Positions 11,242 through 24,603 of a stretch of DNA of 64,000 bases are shown in pieces. Source of the stretch: Erigeron canadensis (lineage: Eukaryota > Streptophyta > Magnoliopsida > Asterales > Asteraceae); the NCBI RefSeq assembly GCF_010389155.1, contig NC_057767.1:8849765-8913764 (forward strand), written 5' to 3'. The notes below the pieces were generated by a model that was not told where the DNA came from, made no database searches, and saw only the letters and a list, made by a program, of their open reading frames with translations. A program made the translations under genes and the position numbers. Position 1 is the stretch's first letter. Each line of letters opens with the position of its first letter.

Positions 11242-11894
11242 TGATGGTCCACGAATGCACAACTTATGTTTTAATTAAGTTAGACAAGAAAGTAAGTAAG
11301 CAAGTAAATAACAAGAACAAAGTTAAGTTCAATTGTAATACTTCAATGCAAGGATAATCATATGTATAATTGATTAAACGATGTATACATGGTTGATCTT
11401 ACACACTTGACTTACAAGAATACAAAAGAACAGTGATAATTGCTAAGTCTAGACACACTAAAAACTTAAACAATTACAAGTGATACACACTTTCAAGGTG
11501 ACTAACCACTTGATACATGTGGCTGTGTTGCTTTATATAGAGGAGAATAAGGGCAACACAGCCTTCTTTAATGGTGACTTGATGGTGGTTTGTCGACATC
11601 CAATTGCTCATGGTACTTGAATCATGTGCTCTTGTCTTCTATACCAAATCGGGTATGAGAGAGAGAACCCTGCTTTGGTCCCACATGTACCTTTGCCATT
11701 CAAGGCAAATTACAGTTGGTTAACCACCATGTGACTTCTTGTCTTCATTTGATTTGAATTCTTCTCGCCATGACCAACATGTTGTAGTATTCAACTTGCT
11801 GAAGACGTCACTTCACCTGCTGATGACTTGCTAAAGACTTGCTGACGACATGTGTCAGCGAGCAAGTCTTCTTCAGCGAATCCCAGACTTAACA
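11242..11894 (-). repeat. 3' LTR of element B
   Basis: The 653-bp LTR reads, on the minus strand, TGTTAAGTCTGGG to GGACCATCA. It is nearly identical to 44378-45038. A TATA box (TATATAAA, minus strand, 11532-11539) lies mid-LTR. It inserted into a PP2-like host gene. Confidence 0.95.
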
Positions 11895-11907
11895 ATCTCC
11901 CCCTATT
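11895..11907 (-). promoter_or_regulatory. Polypurine tract of element B
   Basis: On the minus strand AATAGGGGGAGAT lies immediately before the 3' LTR start. This is the expected place and composition for the primer of plus-strand DNA synthesis. Confidence 0.9.
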
Positions 11908-12008
11908 AGCTGAGGAGACTTGCTGGATGAAAATTACTTAAAAACATAGAGATAGTGGAAGAGGAAGGATCTTTATTTCATACAAAAGAATGTTACATCA
12001 TTTATAGT

Positions 12009-14025
12009 TTACATATGAAAAGTACTCGAGGACGCCATAGCAGCTTCAATCTCAAATGCTTCTTCTTGCTTTGCTATCCTCAGCACTGGATCACTCAACC
12101 TGTGGGGCTTCATCAGCTCTTCTTCTATTCTGCTGACTACTGGTCTGGCACTAGCCATTTTTGCAAATCTTTTCCTTAATCCAACCAGAAATCCAGTAGA
12201 AGCCCTTTCCATCTCTTCAATGCGAAAGAATAGTTTATCATTTGCAAAATTGTTGAAGAAGATGCCAGTAGGTTGCTCCAATACCCTTCCTTCTTCAAAA
12301 TAGGCCCTCGGGGGAAGCCTTAGGTTCAAGCCAGCATCGGTGGGAATTTGAGGGAGGTCAGCAGACAGGTTCTGTTAGCATGCTTCCTTTTAGGTGCCCT
12401 TCTGCCTGCTGTCTGAGAAACAGTTGCTGGAGTGCCAAATATAGTTCTCAGAAGGGGAAGATCTTCCTTGAATTTAGTTTCATATTCCAGTACCCTTTCG
12501 AAAAATCTCTTAAGCATGTCTTGAAGGTGATCATAGCTAGCAGCCTTTTTATCTTTGATCAACATATAAACTTCAAACCATTCAGACACCCCAAGATTCT
12601 TCACTTCACATTCATTAGTTTTACTGGAGTGGGAACCTTCCCTCCTGAACTTAAGATTGTCTGTGTTCCCATAGCAGCTTTTCTAACCTCCACAGCAACA
12701 ATTTTTTTAGGCCTTTTCCTTTCTTCCATGATCCCCAACCACCTGGCTTTTTCCCTTTCAAAATTTTCCCTCTTTTCCTTGACCTGTTGTTCAACATCGG
12801 CTTGTTTTTGCCTGCACAGCGCCTCAGGCCCACCAGTGAGTAGTAGCATTCTCTGCTCACCATCCATCTCATCTCTTTCAGCAAGGGCCATCCTGGCAAT
12901 GAGCTCCAAGTTTTTCTTTTCATTTTCTTTGTTCACCTTTCTTCTATCAAGCTCCTCCAGTGCCTCTTGTTGAGTTTTTCCCTCAGCAGTTAGAGCAAGA
13001 ATGTCAATCACTTGGAATTGATTGCCTGCTGGGGAGATGATGGAGAGATTGTCAGCATTGAGATAATATTCTGGTCTCCTACTGGCTGGAACCCTTGTTG
13101 CTTCAGCCCCCATTCTTTCTAACATTTGTTGTCTGGCAGCTTCCTGACCTGCTGCAATAGTATGAGGGTTGAACACTTCTTCAGCAACTGTATCATCTTG
13201 GGGAGCATCAATCACCATTAATTGTTGCTCCCCCTTAGTATTTGTCTCCCCCTCAGCACCAGCAAGGGCAACAACATCACTTTCCATGTCTTGTACAACC
13301 ACTATTGCCCTTTCATCATTGGTAGTTTCGGTGGCTGTACAAGTATTGTCATCTTCATCGATGATCTTGTCAGCAGCTTCTTCAATGAAATCATTAGCAG
13401 CCTTCTTAACTGCTTCAGAGACAAGATCATAGAGAGCAGCATCAAGTTTCTCCTCCTTGGAGGTAGTATCATTGATAACTACCTCCACTACTGCTGCTGG
13501 TGCATCTTTCTTGTTAAGAAGTTGGGTCAGCAGGTTCTTTATTTCAGCAACCTCTATTTCCAACTTTTTCTGGCACTTACGATCTTCCTCAGTGAATGAA
13601 GCTTGAGGAGGAGGAAGACTGGCCACACGAGTATCCAAGGCACGGATGGCCATGGTGTTGTCTTCAACTTGGGAGATAAGTGGAGAGACCAAGTCAGCAA
13701 GCTTTTTAACTTCAGCAGCTGCTGAGGTGCTGCTTGTGGATGCCTTCATAGCCATAACCTTGGTGGCATTCCCTGATTTGCACAGCGATCGACTTGTCCC
13801 CAGAATAATCTGCTGATCCTTTTTGATAGAGGAGAGAGAAGTGCGCAGTTTTTCTTGATCAGCAGCTAGGGAGATGGACTTTTCTTTGATGCTTTCGATG
13901 CTGGCACTATTTTCCTGCTGCCTGACATACCAGCTTTTTAGTGTACATACCAAGGCGTTAGGCGAGGCCTCTCCAGCGGAGCTGGGCGCCGGGGCCCTGC
14001 CTGCACTAGCGATTGGCGCATAGGG
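12009..14025 (-). pseudogene. Element B extra ORF, C-terminal part
   Basis: This is the third and last piece of the extra ORF, continuing in frame from 16674 across the solo LTR. It opens with a short GC-rich alanine/proline stretch, then a helical heptad-like region with many K/E/Q residues, an acidic segment with VIDAPQDDTVAEEVFNPH, and a long charged coiled-coil region (EEALEELDRRKVNKENEKKN). A conserved block NLGVSEWFEVYMLIKDKK is comparable to FGYSEHKEMINALKGK in element A. Frameshifts occur near 12610-12640 and 12330, and it stops at TAA 12009-12011. I see no signal peptide or convincing membrane segment. The function is unknown; by position it matches the Sirevirus env-like ORF. Confidence 0.75.
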
Positions 14026-14030
14026 GAGTG

Positions 14031-16673
14031 TGTCACACCCCACCTTAGGCGGAATCGTAGGATATGACGAAAAGATATAGCAATAGCACATGGACTTTAT
14101 AATAGAGTCAGACTAAATGAAATTCAAATAAATGTAAATTCCACAAGCGGAAAGTCTAGGCAACACGCCTCAAATATCAAAAGAAGTAACAATTGCAATT
14201 AGTGTTCAATGTTTCACATGCAATCTAGGAGTCCATGAAGGATCTCTTTATTGGTCTTCCTAAAGTCCATAAGCTCAATCTTCCTAAGCATTGTTATTAC
14301 CTGAAAATGAATGCTCGAAAATGTCAACATAACATTGGTGAGTTCGTAGGTTTAAAGGAATACAAATGAGTTTGCTGTGCATGATATATCAAGTTTGGAC
14401 AATAGTGTAAATATAAACATGTAGTAGCATACTAAATACTGATCAATGCCATCATAGTTATCCAACAACACAATCCCCATCACTCTTGCCAACAACTCAA
14501 TCATGCTTTAAATACCAACAACTACCAGCTGGAGTATAAAGTTGGTCGATAGTTTTCCAATAGTCTTCAATAGATATCAAAAGACATCTATTGCATCAAA
14601 GAAATCATACAAGTAAGCTAGCATACACAATTTCATAATTACACGTATTTGTCCATGAAACAAACAAGTTTGGCACAGCTAGTAAAGAAATGAAAGTGTT
14701 TTGAGCATCATTTTCCCCCAAAGAAATAATATAAAAGGGGCCACGAAACTCACCTCAACAAGCAAGTAGTTATGCAATTCCAACAAGGTCGCTAGAATCT
14801 ACACAACATATAAATATGAACAAGTTACAATTATGGACATGGTCAAGAACTGTCCATTGTAACCCGTATTTGATGAAATACACATATGGCTACTTTCAAA
14901 ATATTCACAATTGATTTGTCATATATTATTAAGTTACAAGTCACATAACTTAATATATAATATTTGTTTTACTGATTTAAGATTAATTCTACAAGTTCAT
15001 ATTAACTGAAATTTTTGGTAACTTTATCTATTTTTATTAGGATGAAACGAATGATTTAAGATTCCAAATCTTAACTACTGTTACCTTAGAGTGTTATATA
15101 ATTACATGAATTTTTACATAATTTATTTGGCACGTTAACTATTTTTAAAAATTCAATGATTACAGACTAGTCAGAAAAATCACTGTTCGCACACAGAAAA
15201 GTTTTATAAAAGTTAAGGGCCTTCGAAGATTCAAAAAAATCCAATTTTGTTACTGTACAATCTTAACATCTCAAAAAAATTTCTGGAGAAAAATAATTGT
15301 CCAGTTCATAAAATCGACCAAGATATGACTATTTGAAGTCGACCAAAATCTGTTCGGAAAACTCAGCTTTGCGCAGTTTTGTTATAAAATTCGTTTGACA
15401 ACCTTAAACTTCATATTTTGACACGAAACCGCTTCCACCAGAAAGTAGACTTCCTGAACTTAATTTTAGACACCAAAAACGTGACTTAACCATCTCCCAT
15501 GACCAAGATACGACCTTTCAAACTTAACAAAACGAATCTGTCCAGATTCTGAAATAACCCAACTTACTGTTTTAAAGACTACTACAACTAATATTATATA
15601 TAAACTTTCAAATCTTTCCAACACCTAATTAAATCTGTTATTATGATTTTCATGCCTTCATAATTGGATTTCTTTTATTACATTAATTATTATGCTTCAT
15701 TAAATACTTAAACTTTTAACATTAATATGATTTATACTTCAAGCTTTTGATTTAACCCTAAAAAAAAACCCTGTCATTCATTATTATAAATTTGCCATAA
15801 TATATATTCATCAAATAGGTTACTTATAAATAAAAATCAATAAATAAAAAGATATGCTTATATATATATATATAAATTAATAAATAAAAAGACTAATATA
15901 TATGAAAAGAGAAGACAAATGATTTTACCCCAAGATTGATGATCTCTCCTTAGATACCTTGATAAATATAAAATATAATACTATAAGAATCTTAACTATA
16001 AACTTATATAGGAGATCTTTATAATAATAATGCAAATGATTTAAACTCACCAAAATTCTTTGACAAAGTGATCAAGATTCTTTTGTGTTTTGTGATGGAG
16101 CTTTGTTGGTGTTGTTCGACGGCAGGAGAAATCAAAGAGTTTTTATATTTATTTTTTTTTTGTTTAGGGTATAGTTATTATATATATATGTGATAAGTGT
16201 TTTAGTTAGTTTATGATTAGACTTAATGCATCATAAGAATTCTAATGGAATTAAAATTCCTTGCTCACCATAAATTGTTGTAATATATATATGACTAAAA
16301 TTTTTTACTAAACATATGATATTTTACTATTACTATTACCATCTTACTACTTATACTAATTATATATTACTTTTATAATTATTGATTTCGTTCACCACTA
16401 AATAGCGTATACTAATTTATCAATGTCTAGAAATAAATATGACTAACAACTACAAGTCTAGAAATTACGGGGATAGTTATAGTCATCTACGTTTAGGAAG
16501 ATCAAATATTCCAATCCTAAACTATTGAAATTCAAGTAATAGAAATCCCATATTGGAAATGATCACCACATTTCTATGCTTGTTATACTATATAGGCATA
16601 TTGACTAGTCAAGAAATTTGGAATGTAAGTTAGAGACTATAATAAATTACCAGTTTTGGTGACAGATGTCACA
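14031..16673 (-). mobile_element. Gypsy-type solo LTR (family S), copy 2
   Basis: The 2,643-bp LTR lies inside the extra ORF of element B. On the minus strand it starts TGTGACATCTGTC and ends CGCCTAAGGTGGGGTGTGACA. The target duplication is perfect: GAGTG at 14026-14030 and 16674-16678, and the interrupted ORF resumes in the same frame. A TATA-like AATAAATATAAAAACTC (minus strand, about 16141-16157) followed by a pyrimidine-rich leader supports the orientation. The termini fit Tekay/Del chromovirus LTRs, which is inference. No internal domain remains. Confidence 0.88.
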
Positions 16674-17940
16674 GAGTGGTTGCCCGGCTTTCTCGGCCTG
16701 GTATCCTACAGCCTTGGATATATCGTTCAGTGTTTCTTCAATTCTGGCAAGTCTTTCAGAGGAATGGGTATTGTAAGCAAGGCCCAGTTCTTTGGCAATT
16801 AAGGGAATATTAGCAGACTTGCCAGCAGGTTGACTTTCAAACATGCTGGGGAAGGAAGAGGGCATGCTGAAGGAAGGCATCCTCAGTGCAGGCACATTGT
16901 CAAGTGCAGTCACTGCTGGTGTTGCCCCACCAGCAGGTGCATCAACCATAACCTTCGTGCTTGTTTCCACAGCTGCCTCTGTTTGAGCTTCAATAGGGGC
17001 TGCTGCATTGTCATCAGTAGCAGCCAGTTCAGGAGAGACAACTGCTGCATTATCATTAGCATCAGCAGCAGTGTCCTCGTCAGCATCCTCCTCCAAGTCA
17101 CTAGCAAGTTGTTCATCAGCATGGGTGGAGGAGTCCAGCTGGAATTCATCAATGGTGAACTCTTCTAGTTCAAACTCACTCTCCTCATCATCAAACATCT
17201 CATCATCCGCCACATCAAATCCAGCACCCTCTACATCAAACCCTTCACCCTCATCCATATAGTCATTTGTGCCTTCAGGGTTTTCACCAACAATTGTTTC
17301 TTCATTATTTGTACCAGCAACACCACCAACTTCAACAACATTTTCACCTTCAACAACTTCAACACCACCTTCACCTTCAACCAATCTTCCTTCAGTAGAG
17401 AAATTTAAGGGGTTAGGGGAACCTGGTGCCTCAGAGTCAGTGTGTTGTTGCACCAACTCATCATTGGCCGTAGAATTTGCTGACTCTAGCAACACCTGTG
17501 ATCTGGCTGCTGTCAGCGACTCAGAAGGTTGAGAAGAGGGAGGAATTATAGGAGTGGTTGACTCAACTCTAGTGGGCTGGGTTGACCAATATCTACACCA
17601 ACCTCGCCTACAGAAGTTTGAGGTGGCTGTTCACTGTTTCCCATATTCTCGTCAGCAGTCTGTTGGGAGACTGCTGATGGGTTGGCTGGGTTTCTAATGT
17701 CCTTGGGCCGTGAGGACTTCTTAACCTTAGTGGTTGGGCCCTTTGATACTCGCTGCTGCTGTGTTGGGACAGCAGCAGGAGGTGAGATGGAAGAATGTTT
17801 TTGTAATTTCTTTTTGGTTTTCTTGGGAGCTTTGGAGGCTGCTGGGGGGATTACCAGCACACCAGCTCCAGCAGGGTTAGGGGCATACTGCTCAGGATAG
17901 ACAGTGAGTAGTACCTTATACATTGCAGGAGTGAGCTCAG
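16674..17940 (-). pseudogene. Element B extra ORF, middle part
   Basis: It continues the extra ORF from the other side of element A (the 35476 junction) with ELTPAMYKVLLTVYPEQYAP, then a basic region (KAPKKTKKKLQKH, KVKKSSRPKD). After a frameshift near 17550-17600 there is a strikingly acidic region (DYMDEGEGFDVEG, DDEMFDDEESEFELEEF, DLEEDADED) and a Ser/Pro/Met stretch. It joins 14025 in frame across the solo LTR. The basic-then-acidic low-complexity layout parallels element A. No enzyme motif is visible. Confidence 0.75.
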
Positions 17941-18846
17941 TGTTAGGTCTAAAATCAACTAAGTATAATTTGTTCAAAATAGTTGAAGCTCAGTGAAGAA
18001 AGCTTGCTCAGGATTCTGAAGTCATTCAGAATATAGCTCAGACGGAAGACGTTCAGACGGAAGTCAAAGACTGAAGACTAAGGAAGAAGATCATCTCAGA
18101 AGCAGAGCTCAGAGAAGATCTTACCTGAAGTTGAATCTAAAGAGGCTCAGTAAAAAAGTACTTACAACACTTTTTCACTGATTACGAGGAAAGTCTTTTT
18201 GCAGCTTTAACTACCTTTACCCGGTTAATTACTATCAACCTGGGATTGGGAAAGTTTTAGCAAAAAGGTAATAAAGTATGTCAAGTCACATCAAGAAACT
18301 TACATATTTTACCTTAAACAAGCATGTTATGGATTTGTCCCACGAATCCATCCAACCATATTTAGTACGGCATATTGCCATGTCATCAGGACATGTTTGC
18401 CTATAAATATAAGACTTTTCACACTTGCAAAATGGCTTGGAACTTTGGCAATTGCAACGTGTGATATTACTCTAAGTATTCTTACGAGTAATTCCTCGTA
18501 GCATAGATCATTTGTATTTCTGGGGTTGTTTAGATATTTTCACAAGTGTGATTATCTTTGTTCCGCAACAACTCTTGTATTTTGTTTATAGCAATAAATA
18601 AAATACATTGAAAAGTACATCTCGACTCATTGCCATAATACTTGATTATATTTAGTAATTTATATAGTTTCAAGCAATCTTACTTCATTACTCTTATCCA
18701 CTATCTGGATCGTAATTCTAACTAGTCATGTCTAGTTTCGATTTACTTGCCAGTCGGGTTTCTTGATATAACTTGTGCTTATTATTGTCTAACCTCATAT
18801 CTTGTTATATCTTGATCTCTTGTACATCTTGTTAGGTGGACTTACA
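17941..18846 (+). repeat. 5' LTR of element A
   Basis: The 906-bp LTR runs from TGTTAGGTCTAAA to GGTGGACTTACA. The TATA box CTATAAATAT is at 18401-18410. Relative to the 3' LTR (943 bp) it lacks about 33 bp around 18050 and 5 bp near 18270; otherwise the two are nearly identical. Confidence 0.96.
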
Positions 18847-18848
18847 TT

Positions 18849-18860
18849 TGGTATCAGAGC
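18849..18860 (+). promoter_or_regulatory. Primer binding site of element A
   Basis: TGGTATCAGAGC lies 2 bp after the LTR. It is the canonical site complementary to the 3' end of initiator methionine tRNA used by plant copia elements. Confidence 0.95.
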
Positions 18861-18908
18861 TTCCCAAGTTAAATCATTAAGTTGTTATACCTGTTTTGAT
18901 CCTACAAG

Positions 18909-21276
18909 ATGTCTGGAACCGAACAACCAAACCCTAACCCAAATGCCAATATGAACCAAAATCCACCACCTCCACCACCAGCTCAACCCAGTGTTCATGT
19001 TCACTTTCCAAACAATCCGGTACCTAAATTTAATGGAAATAGTGACACATTCATTACTTGGAAGGCATGTATGCTCAAGTACATCGCTGGTGTTGAAAGA
19101 CACTTGACCACCATTCTTGTTGAAGGTCCTTATGTTCCCATGAATGCATCAACTGTAGTCTTTAATCAAGATGGGACCCCTAGGTTAACACCCAAAAAAA
19201 AAGATCATTGGTCAGAAGAAGATCATCGTTTGGCTGACCTAGACTCTAAATTACAAAACATGATTCTCTTTGCTGTCCCAGAAAGTTTGAAACCCACTCT
19301 TGTTTTACTTGATAATTCTAAGTTGATGTGGGAAGAATTGTTAACACAATTTGAAGGAACAAAGAAAACTGTCACAACAAGAAAAGTGTCTTTAAATAAA
19401 AAATATGAAGCATTTTTTGCATTACCAAATGAGTCTTTAACTGAAACATATCTTAGGTTTACAAATTTGGTCAATCAATTAAAAGCTCTTGGTGTCACAA
19501 AAGACAAAGAAATTTTGCTTGAAAAATTTTGTGATATCTTTGCCTTCAAAATGGGAAAATTTGATCATGGTGTTAAGACAAGGCAACACCCTTCACAGCC
19601 ACACTCTGGCCTCTCTGTATGGTGCTTTTAGATTTACTGAGGAAAACAAAGCAGAGAGAGCTGTGGCTGAGCAAGATGCAAAGAATCATTCATCTACCAA
19701 GTCAACTCTGGTTCATTATTCTGAACCTCAAGATACTGCCCTACTATGTTCTGAGATTGATCAGTCTGATTCTGTAAAGAAGATAGTAGCTGAACTAATG
19801 AAAGTTGGTATTTCTGATTATGCATCACATGAATGTGATGAGGATGATGATGATGATCTGGTTGCTATGATTGCCAAAACCTTTAATCGTTTTAAATTTA
19901 AAACCAAAAGAAATGACAAACAATTTTCCTCAAACAACACTGTTGATAAGTCCAATCTTAAATGCTTTAAATGTGGAAAGAAAGGACATTTTATGAAGGA
20001 ATGTAGATCATCACAACCTTCCTCATCACACACTGCCCCTAACCACTCTATCTCTCAGAAGCCAGATGATGGGTAGAAAGCCAAGTACAAGAAGCTGAAA
20101 GCCCACATGGCAATGATGGCACAAGAAGAATCCAACAAGAATAGCTGTATGGTAGCAAACACTGAAAAATGGGAGGATTCTGACGAGTCATCTGATGATG
20201 AAGAAGAAGTAAGGGATATGTGTTTCATGGCTCGTGAAGATCAAAGTCATGTTGTTAAGTCTGATGTGGAATCTGGTCGTTGGGTGGATATTATCATGAA
20301 AAAGGTTAGTGAATTTGGTTTTGAGAATGATGAAGGACTAAAACTGGATCTTTTAGTTCGAATTGAGGCCGACATATCATATGTTGAGACTGTGCGTTCA
20401 GAAAGTATTAAAAATTTTGAAATAAATTCTTCTGAACTGAACGCCAGTCAGGCCAGATTGAAAGAACTGAAAGATGTTCAGTTGACCTTGAAAAGTTATC
20501 AATCTATGGTTTCAAAATTAGAATTGGAAAAGGAAGAACTAAAAATCATTTTGGAAAAAGAACAAAAAATAATAAAATCTTGGATGAAATCACCTGTTCC
20601 AGAAGCTGCCATAAAGAAAACTTTTGAAAACCAAAGAATCGCCTATGGCACTGGTGATCTTCATCTTGCTTCTGTAATAACTGATCTTGATGCTCTTCCA
20701 AAAGAAATGAGACCAGAAATTGTTTTTAAAGATCTTGGAAAATCAAAACTGATAACTAATCAAGCCCAGGAACAACCTGGGGGCAAATCTGAAGCAAGTT
20801 AGACCACTGCTTCAGAAAAGAAGGCTAAATCCAAAAAGCCTTCCCCTCAATCTTCAAATCAGGTTTCCAAAAACCAGAAAAAGAAGAAGAATGTCATCCC
20901 TGCTGAGCCTTCTACCTCAGATTCTGGTAGAGCTTAGGTGTCTGATCAAGAATCTATTTTGTTAAGGATTGAAAGTCAATTTCAAAATTTGGCTAGGCAA
21001 GTGCAAAGCTGTAATGCACGATTAAAAAATGTTGAAAGCACTCCCCAAAATCCCAAACAAAACCCAAAACCTTTTTCAAAGAAAATTAAACAAGAAAAGC
21101 AAAAATCTGAGAAGAAAAAGGTTTCTGAGGTCATTAAACCAACTGTTTTTGTGTCATCAGAAATTATGACTGAAATTCCCTTTGATCCATCTGTTCCCCA
21201 CATACCAAAGAAATCTGAGACTGTTCAGGGAAAGTCCAGTGAACCCATCAAAAGATGGGTTCCCAAAAAGAACTAA
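18909..21276 (+). pseudogene. gag: Element A gag
   Basis: The start is ATG 18909 (MSGTEQPNPNPN), 48 bp after the PBS. The N-terminal copia gag domain has FNGNSDTFITWKACMLKYIA and VEGPYVPM, then a UBN2-like core (LLDNSKLMWEELLTQFEGTK). A frameshift lies at about 19530-19560. A CCHC zinc knuckle (CFKCGKKGHFMKEC, 19963-20004) follows, then an acidic patch and a long helical region, and a basic, lysine-rich tail (SKKIKQEKQKSEKKK). TAG stops at 20074, 20800 and 20935 and a TAA at 21274 interrupt one continuous frame. A gag running about 400 codons past the knuckle is long for copia and fits Sirevirus gag, which is known for a C-terminal extension. It would form the particle and bind RNA. Confidence 0.9.
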
Positions 21277-24200
21277 TTTTTTGTGTATGTGCAGGGTGAC
21301 CGCAAAAAGAATACTTGGTTTCTTGACAGTGCTGCTGGTAGAACCATGACTGGTCACAAATCCCTGCTGGAGGAATATAGGGTGCAAGAGGGGCCCTCAA
21401 TAACTTTTGGTAATGATGATCATGGACAAACTGAAGGATATGGTATTGTGAATAACGGTCAGGTCAAATTCACAAAAGTTGCATATGTGAATGGTTTGAA
21501 ATATAACCTGATCAGTGTCAGCCAACTTTGTGATGATGGCTTTAAGGTTTTATTTGATATTTCACAAGGTACCATATTCAACAGAGATTGGAAGGTAGTA
21601 ATGATTGCTCCCAGAAAAGGAAACATTTATGTAGTAGATATGAACAGTGCTACCTCTGAACAATGTTTCTATACAAAGGCTGATGATGACACCAATTGGT
21701 TGTGGCACAAAAGGTTATCCCATCTCAATTTCAAAAATATAAATAAGTTGTCAAGAAAACAACTTGCTGATGGGATACCAGCCATGTCTTTCAATAAAGA
21801 CAAGCCATGTCTAGGGTGTGAAATGGGAAAGAAGAAAAGAGCATCTTTCAAGACCAAGCAAAATTTCAGCATCACTGAACCACTTCAGATGCTACACATG
21901 GATCTCTTTGGTCCTGTGAATGTTCAGACAAGAGCAGGGAAGAAGTACACTCTGGTTGTAGTTGATGAATATTCAAGATACTGTTGGGTAATCTTCCTCA
22001 GAAATAAAAGTGAAGTTGCTGCTGAAATTATTGCCCTCATCAAACAAATTGAACTCAAGCACAAGCAAAAAGTACGTCAGCTCAGAAGTGACAATGGCAC
22101 TGAATTCAGAAATTCCACTCTGGAAACCTTCTGCACTGACACTGGCATATCTCATAACTTCTCCTCAGCACATACTCCAGAGCAAAATGGTGTTGTAGAG
22201 AGAAAGAATCGAACACTGATTGAAGCTGCCAGAAGTATGTTGAATGAGTCAGGTCTTCCAAAATGTTTTTGGGCTGAAGCTGTTGCAACTGCTTGCTACA
22301 CTCAGAATCGTTCCATTTATGTCAAAAGACATAAGAAGACTGCCTATGAAGTACTCAGAAATAGAAAGCCTAATATTGGATATTTTCATGTTTTTGGATG
22401 TCCAGTATACATTCTGAATGATTCCAGCAAATTGGGCAAATTTGATGCCAAACCTGATGAAGGTTACTTCCTAGGTTATTCAACAATTCGAAAGGCCTTT
22501 AGAGTCTATAACAAAAGACTTGAAAAGGTTGATGAGTCAGTTCATGTTACCTTTGATGAATCAAATTCTGCAATCTTTAATAAACCAGTCTTTGAACTAC
22601 CTTCAGAAAGTCCTTTCAGTTTCGGTGATTCTGATCAAAATGACAAACCAGATCAGTCACCTGAACATGTTTCTGTTCAATCCAGATCAGAACCAACTAC
22701 AAATCAGCAAAGTAACATTCCATTTTATCCTTCAGTCACATTCAAACTACCTACTGAATTGACTATTGGATCAGATGTGCGTGCTACTCCTCAGATATCA
22801 GTATCCCCTGAAATACCTCAGAACGAAGAATTTCATGATGCAAATCGTGATTTACAAGATATTGAAGATGATGAAACTGAAATAGCTTATTCTGATCCAT
22901 CTTCTGAAGTAGGACAGAGGAGTTCTTGCACTGATATCATTATTCATCCTGGTCATTACTCTAAATAAATTCGCTCACATCCAATTGATCAAGTGATTGG
23001 CGATCCAAGTAGAGGGGTTCAAACCAGAAGAGCCACTAGCGATCAATGCTTATATGTCAGCTTCTTGTCACTGATAGAACCGAAGAAGATTGACGAGGCT
23101 TTGAAAGATCCAAGTTGGGTTGAAGCCATGCAAGAAGAGCTCAACCAATTTGAAAGGAACAATGTTTGGGAGCTTGTTCCATGTCCCCCCAATCTGAAGA
23201 AAGAACCAATTGGGACAAGATGGGTCTTTAGAAACAAGGTAGATGAAGATGGTCATGTAATCAGAAACAAGGCCAGACTTGTTGTAAAGGGTTACGTACA
23301 AGAAGAAGGAATTGATTTTGATGAGACTTTTGCACCAGTGGCAAGACTAGAAGCTATCAGAATTTTCTTAGCATTTGCAGCTCATCATGAGTTCAAAGTC
23401 TACCAAATGGATGTTAAAAGTGCATTCCTGAATGGAGAGCTAGAAGAAGTTGTGTATGTGTATCAACCTCCAGGGTTTGAAAGCAAAGAAAAACCTCACT
23501 GGCTGTATCGACTGAACAAAGCATTATATGGTCTGAGACAAGCACCTAGAGCCTGGTATGATACTCTAACTCGACATCTTTTAGATAATGGTTTTCGTAG
23601 AGGTGCTATAGATAACACTTTATTCATCTTGCATGAGACAAGTGATATCTTACTTGTACAAGTATATGTTGATGATATTGTGTTTGGGTCTACAAATGAA
23701 AAGTTGTGTGACAAGTTTTCAAAAATTATGTCCTCTGAGTATGAAATGAGTATGATGGGTGAATTGACATATTTTCTAGGTCTTCAAGTAAAACAAACCA
23801 GTGATGGTATATTTATTAATCAAGAAAAATATGTCAAAGATTTATTAAAGAAATATCAATTTGATTCAGTCTCATCTAAAGATACTCCAATTTCTGCACC
23901 ATTAACCTTGGACTCAGATCCTAATATAACCTGTCGATCCCACAAAATATCGTGGTATGGTGGGATCATTAATGTACTTAACTGCAAGTAGACCAAACAT
24001 AATGTTTGCAACATGTCTTTGTGCACGATTTCAATCTAATCCCAGAGAAGCACACCAAAATGCAGTAAAAAGAATTTTTCGATACCTAGGTGTCCCCAGA
24101 CTAGGTCTTTGGTATCCCAAAGGCTCAAGTCTAGATCTCATGGGCTATTCAGATTCTGATCATGCAGGTTGTAAGATAGATAGGAAAAGTACCACAGGTG

Positions 24201-24603
24201 GGTGTCATTTTCTTGGTGGCAAATTAATTAGTTGGACAAGCAAGAAGCAGATTGTAGTATCATTATCAACTGCTGAGGCTGAGTACATTTCTGCTGCAAG
24301 TTGTTGTGCTCAGATCCTATGGATGAAGAATCAACTAACTGATTATGGTGTTAAGTATACAAGAACGCCAATATTTTGTGATAACACAAGTGCCATTGCA
24401 ATATCTCACAATCCTGTCATGCACTCTAAAACCAAGCATATTGATCTCAGGTACCATTTCACTCGTGATCATATTTTAAAAGGTGACATTGAAATTCATT
24501 TCATCCCACTGATAAACAACTGGCTGATGTGTTTATAAAACCTTTAGATGTCAAAACTTTTAAACATCTCATCAGTGAGTTAGGAATGCTAAATCCTGTG
24601 TAG
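21277..24603 (+). pseudogene. pol: Element A pol (PR-INT-RT-RH)
   Basis: It is in the same frame as gag, after the TAA. Protease region: WFLDSAAGRTMTG, where the usual catalytic DSG reads DSA. GAG-pre-integrase: LWHKRLSHLNFKNINKL. Integrase: HMDLFGPVN, RSDNGTEFRN and the glutamate in QNGVVERKNRTLIEAA. A TAA at 22966 precedes RT, which has [27 protein letters not shown] and the catalytic YVDD (about 23667). A frameshift near 23930 leads into RNase H (SDSDHAGCKIDRKS, STAEAEY, CDNTSAIAISHNP), and another near 24505 precedes the C-terminus, TAG 24601. The domain order INT before RT is diagnostic of copia. All domains are recognisable but the frame is broken. Confidence 0.93.

Noticed and set aside
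12380..17532. Several plus-strand frames (12380-12973, 13169-13599, 17008-17532)
   Set aside because: They are antisense shadows of the extra ORF of element B; their composition mirrors its acidic and Ser-rich parts.
21250..21300. Possible intron between gag and protease of element A (pyrimidine-rich TTTTTTGTGTATGTGCAG)
   Set aside because: An acceptor-like stretch is visible, and a similar one precedes protease in element B, but no matching donor was found and the frame is continuous except for one TAA in A.
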